Positions 21,422-22,569 of a stretch of DNA of 22,569 bases are shown here, in pieces. Where the stretch lies: IMG/VR virus record IMGVR_UViG_3300014962_000461, positions 1 through 22,569 of that record; one strand, 5' to 3'. Source of the DNA: a virus. How positions within the stretch are numbered: position 1 is the first letter of the stretch; each line of letters begins with the position of its first letter. Made by a program: the position numbers and the translations under genes. A model generated the notes under the pieces. That model was given only the letters and a program-made list of their open reading frames with translations. It did not search any database and was not told the origin of the DNA.

Positions 21422-21805
21422 ATGAGCAATTCCCCCCAAGCCTTCGGGCAAGTGGTCCACATCGGACCGACAGAACAAGTTAGCGAGAAGTTTCGCAAAC
21501 GGACTATTGTGCTGAAAACAGACACGGACACGCAATACCCACAAGAGGTAGCGTTCCAACTAAGCCAAGATCGCTGCGACACCATCGAGAAGTACGGCAT
21601 CAAAGTCGGGCAGTCTGTCACAATCAGTTACAACCTGCGTGGTCGGAAGTGGGATGACCCGAAGACAGGCACACCCAAATGGTTCAATACGCTGGATGCG
21701 TGGAGAATTGAAGCTGCGCAAGGACAAACGCAAGCCGAACCAACGGACATCGCATCGCAATTCCCCACAGAGGCTCCTGCCGAATCAACAGACCTACCAT
21801 TCTGA
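21422..21805 (+). CDS. DUF3127-type single-stranded-DNA-binding protein
   Basis: A 127-residue OB-fold protein. Residues ~8-96 match the DUF3127 pattern common in Bacteroidota: GQVVHIGP, then the strand RTIVLKTDTDTQYPQEVAFQLSQ, then KYGIKVGQSVTISYNLRGRKW and a final WFNTLDAWRIE. The tail (97-127) is disordered and ends TDLPF, like the acidic SSB tip that recruits repair and replication proteins. It probably covers single-stranded phage DNA and works with RecT. The 72 bases upstream hold no gene. Confidence 0.8.
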   Translation: MSNSPQAFGQVVHIGPTEQVSEKFRKRTIVLKTDTDTQYPQEVAFQLSQDRCDTIEKYGIKVGQSVTISYNLRGRKWDDPKTGTPKWFNTLDAWRIEAAQGQTQAEPTDIASQFPTEAPAESTDLPF

Positions 21806-22020
21806 TGATGACCACAGCATGGCATAACTTTACAGCCAGCATCGGCCTTACGCTCACCAAGCAGCCCGAATGCAATCCGTTACAAGCTGTAACGAGTAGG
21901 CTCGTAGAGTTATGCCTTGACTGCGGCCATGCACGTTATCATATACCAACCTGCCCCATATGCAGGTCAACACGAACCGAGCGGCATCGGTTGATAAGGG
22001 CCGCAGTTAGATGTAGGTAG
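21805..22020 (+). CDS. Small zinc-ribbon protein
   Basis: A 71-residue basic protein. It starts in a TGATG overlap with the DUF3127 gene. Four Cys at residues 37, 40, 50 and 53 (CLDCGHARYHIPTCPIC) form a CxxC-x9-CxxC zinc ribbon. The Arg-rich tail suggests nucleic acid contact. Its coupling to the ssDNA-binding protein hints at a DNA transaction role, but the function is unknown. Confidence 0.65.
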   Translation: MMTTAWHNFTASIGLTLTKQPECNPLQAVTSRLVELCLDCGHARYHIPTCPICRSTRTERHRLIRAAVRCR

Positions 22021-22036
22021 TATGAAACGGTCGTAC

Positions 22037-22044
22037 TATATTTG
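22037..22044 (+). promoter_or_regulatory. Bacteroidota -7 promoter element before the helicase
   Basis: TATATTTG exactly matches TAnnTTTG and lies in a gene-free gap. Transcription would begin near 22051, giving a leader of about 120 bases that contains a terminator-like structure before the helicase start. No clear -33 TTTG is visible. Confidence 0.6.
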
Positions 22045-22103
22045 CCACAGTTCTTACCCAATTACGCAGCGTGGAACCTGCGGTACTAACTTTAACACCA
22101 TTG

Positions 22104-22169
22104 CCCCTGACGGGCGTCCCGACCGGTTCGCCGGTGTTCCACCGGGGCATCCGTCAGGGGTCTTTTTTT
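22104..22169 (+). terminator. Branched terminator or attenuator upstream of the helicase
   Basis: A perfect 10-bp closing stem, CCCCTGACGG (22104-22113) with CCGTCAGGGG (22151-22160), is followed by TC and seven T. Inside, CCGGT at 22131-22135 can pair either upstream with ACCGG at 22122-22126 (TTCG loop) or, as CCGGTG, downstream with CACCGG at 22140-22145. The start codon of the helicase lies four bases after the T-run. Transcripts from the promoter at 22037 would end here unless read through. Confidence 0.8.
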
Positions 22170-22172
22170 ACC

Positions 22173-22569
22173 ATGAAAGATTACAACCAATTTCTGAAAC
22201 AGAAAGTAAAACAGCACGTTACAAGCGGGTTCGATATTGACGAATCTGATCTTAATACTAACTTATTCCCGTTTCAGCGCTTTATTGTGAAGCGGGCATT
22301 ATCAGCAGGGAAGTACGCTATTTTCGCAGACTGCGGACTTGGGAAAACATTAATGCAACTTGAATGGGCAAACCAGGTAAGCCGGCACACTCAACGACCT
22401 GTATTAATACTTGCGCCGCTTGCCGTTTCAGGTCAGACAATTAAAGAAGCTGAAAAGTTCGGGCTGCATTGTGAAAAATACAAGTCAGAATGTTTTGGAT
22501 TTGGTGTGTACATTACCAATTATGAGCATCTTGAAAATATAGACTGCACACCGTTCGCAGGTATTGTAC
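22173..22569 (+). CDS. DEAD/SNF2-like helicase, 3' end outside window (partial)
   Basis: The first 132 residues of a superfamily 2 helicase. Visible motifs: a Q-motif-like FPFQ at 32-35, Walker A GLGKT at 55-59, motif Ia APLAV at 81-85, and TNYEHL at 115-120. Walker B (DExx) should lie just past the window end. The start MKDYNQFLKQK with SGFDIDESDLN resembles phage helicases that may be fused to an adenine methyltransferase, but that part is not visible. The ATG lies directly after the terminator T-run with no Shine-Dalgarno sequence. Likely role: replication, DNA remodelling, or modification. Confidence 0.85.
   Translation, partial: MKDYNQFLKQKVKQHVTSGFDIDESDLNTNLFPFQRFIVKRALSAGKYAIFADCGLGKTLMQLEWANQVSRHTQRPVLILAPLAVSGQTIKEAEKFGLHCEKYKSECFGFGVYITNYEHLENIDCTPFAGIV

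Noticed and set aside
17551-22172. DnaA boxes or an origin near the DnaA-like gene
   Set aside because: I saw no clustered TTATCCACA-like sites or origin-like iterons in the gene-free gaps.
22022-22240. 72-codon open frame on the + strand as a leader peptide
   Set aside because: Its ATG lies upstream of the predicted transcription start, it crosses the terminator stem, and it overlaps the helicase start.
1-22569. CRISPR array, insertion sequence, or integron-type cassette
   Set aside because: No regularly spaced short repeats, transposase, terminal inverted repeats or convincing attC structure were found.

Overview
The window is a segment of a tailed double-stranded DNA phage (or prophage) whose host is probably in the phylum Bacteroidota. 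Three features point to that host. Three gene-free stretches carry the Bacteroidota -7 promoter element TAnnTTTG. Start codons usually sit behind A-rich leaders without Shine-Dalgarno sequences. A DUF3127-type OB-fold protein and a tail-fibre C-terminal module familiar from Bacteroidota phages are present. I see no integrase, terminase, tape-measure gene, rRNA or CRISPR array.

Region 1 (1-17,550, almost all + strand) is the late block. In order it holds: two related hypothetical virion-type proteins; a tail-tube-like candidate; a protein with an export signal; a portal protein with an inserted DnaJ-like zinc finger; a MuF-like head morphogenesis protein; a small gene on the opposite strand with its own promoter; two small Ala/Pro-rich proteins, the second with a dnaX-type -1 frameshift site; a scaffold-like protein; a Cys-rich major capsid candidate followed by a terminator; Cys-rich head and neck proteins; two small proteins; a long fibre with two Ig-like repeats and an AT-rich C-terminal module; the lysis group (a BhlA-like holin candidate, a second small membrane protein, an SH3-CHAP endolysin); a calcineurin-like phosphoesterase; and a small acidic protein. 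A strong terminator near 17,600 ends the block. Genes are tightly coupled, mostly by ATGA or TAATG overlaps.

Region 2 (17,600-22,020) starts with a TAnnTTTG promoter. It holds several small unknown genes, including a helix-turn-helix protein and a one-helix membrane peptide, then RecT, a tRNA-like RNA, a stand-alone DnaA domain IV protein with an A AAA AAA site at its 3' end, an AT-rich single-gene cassette, the DUF3127 protein with an SSB-like acidic tail, and a zinc-ribbon protein. This looks like an early block for recombination and replication.

Region 3 (22,020-22,569) has a third promoter, a branched terminator or attenuator, and the start of a superfamily 2 helicase cut by the window end.

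The best candidates for something undescribed are: the tRNA-like RNA with a hairpin in its D-loop and an abnormal anticodon loop; the two predicted -1 frameshifts; the free-standing DnaA DNA-binding domain; the zinc finger in the portal; and the unusually cysteine-rich virion proteins. All calls come from reading the sequence; no database or structure search was run.
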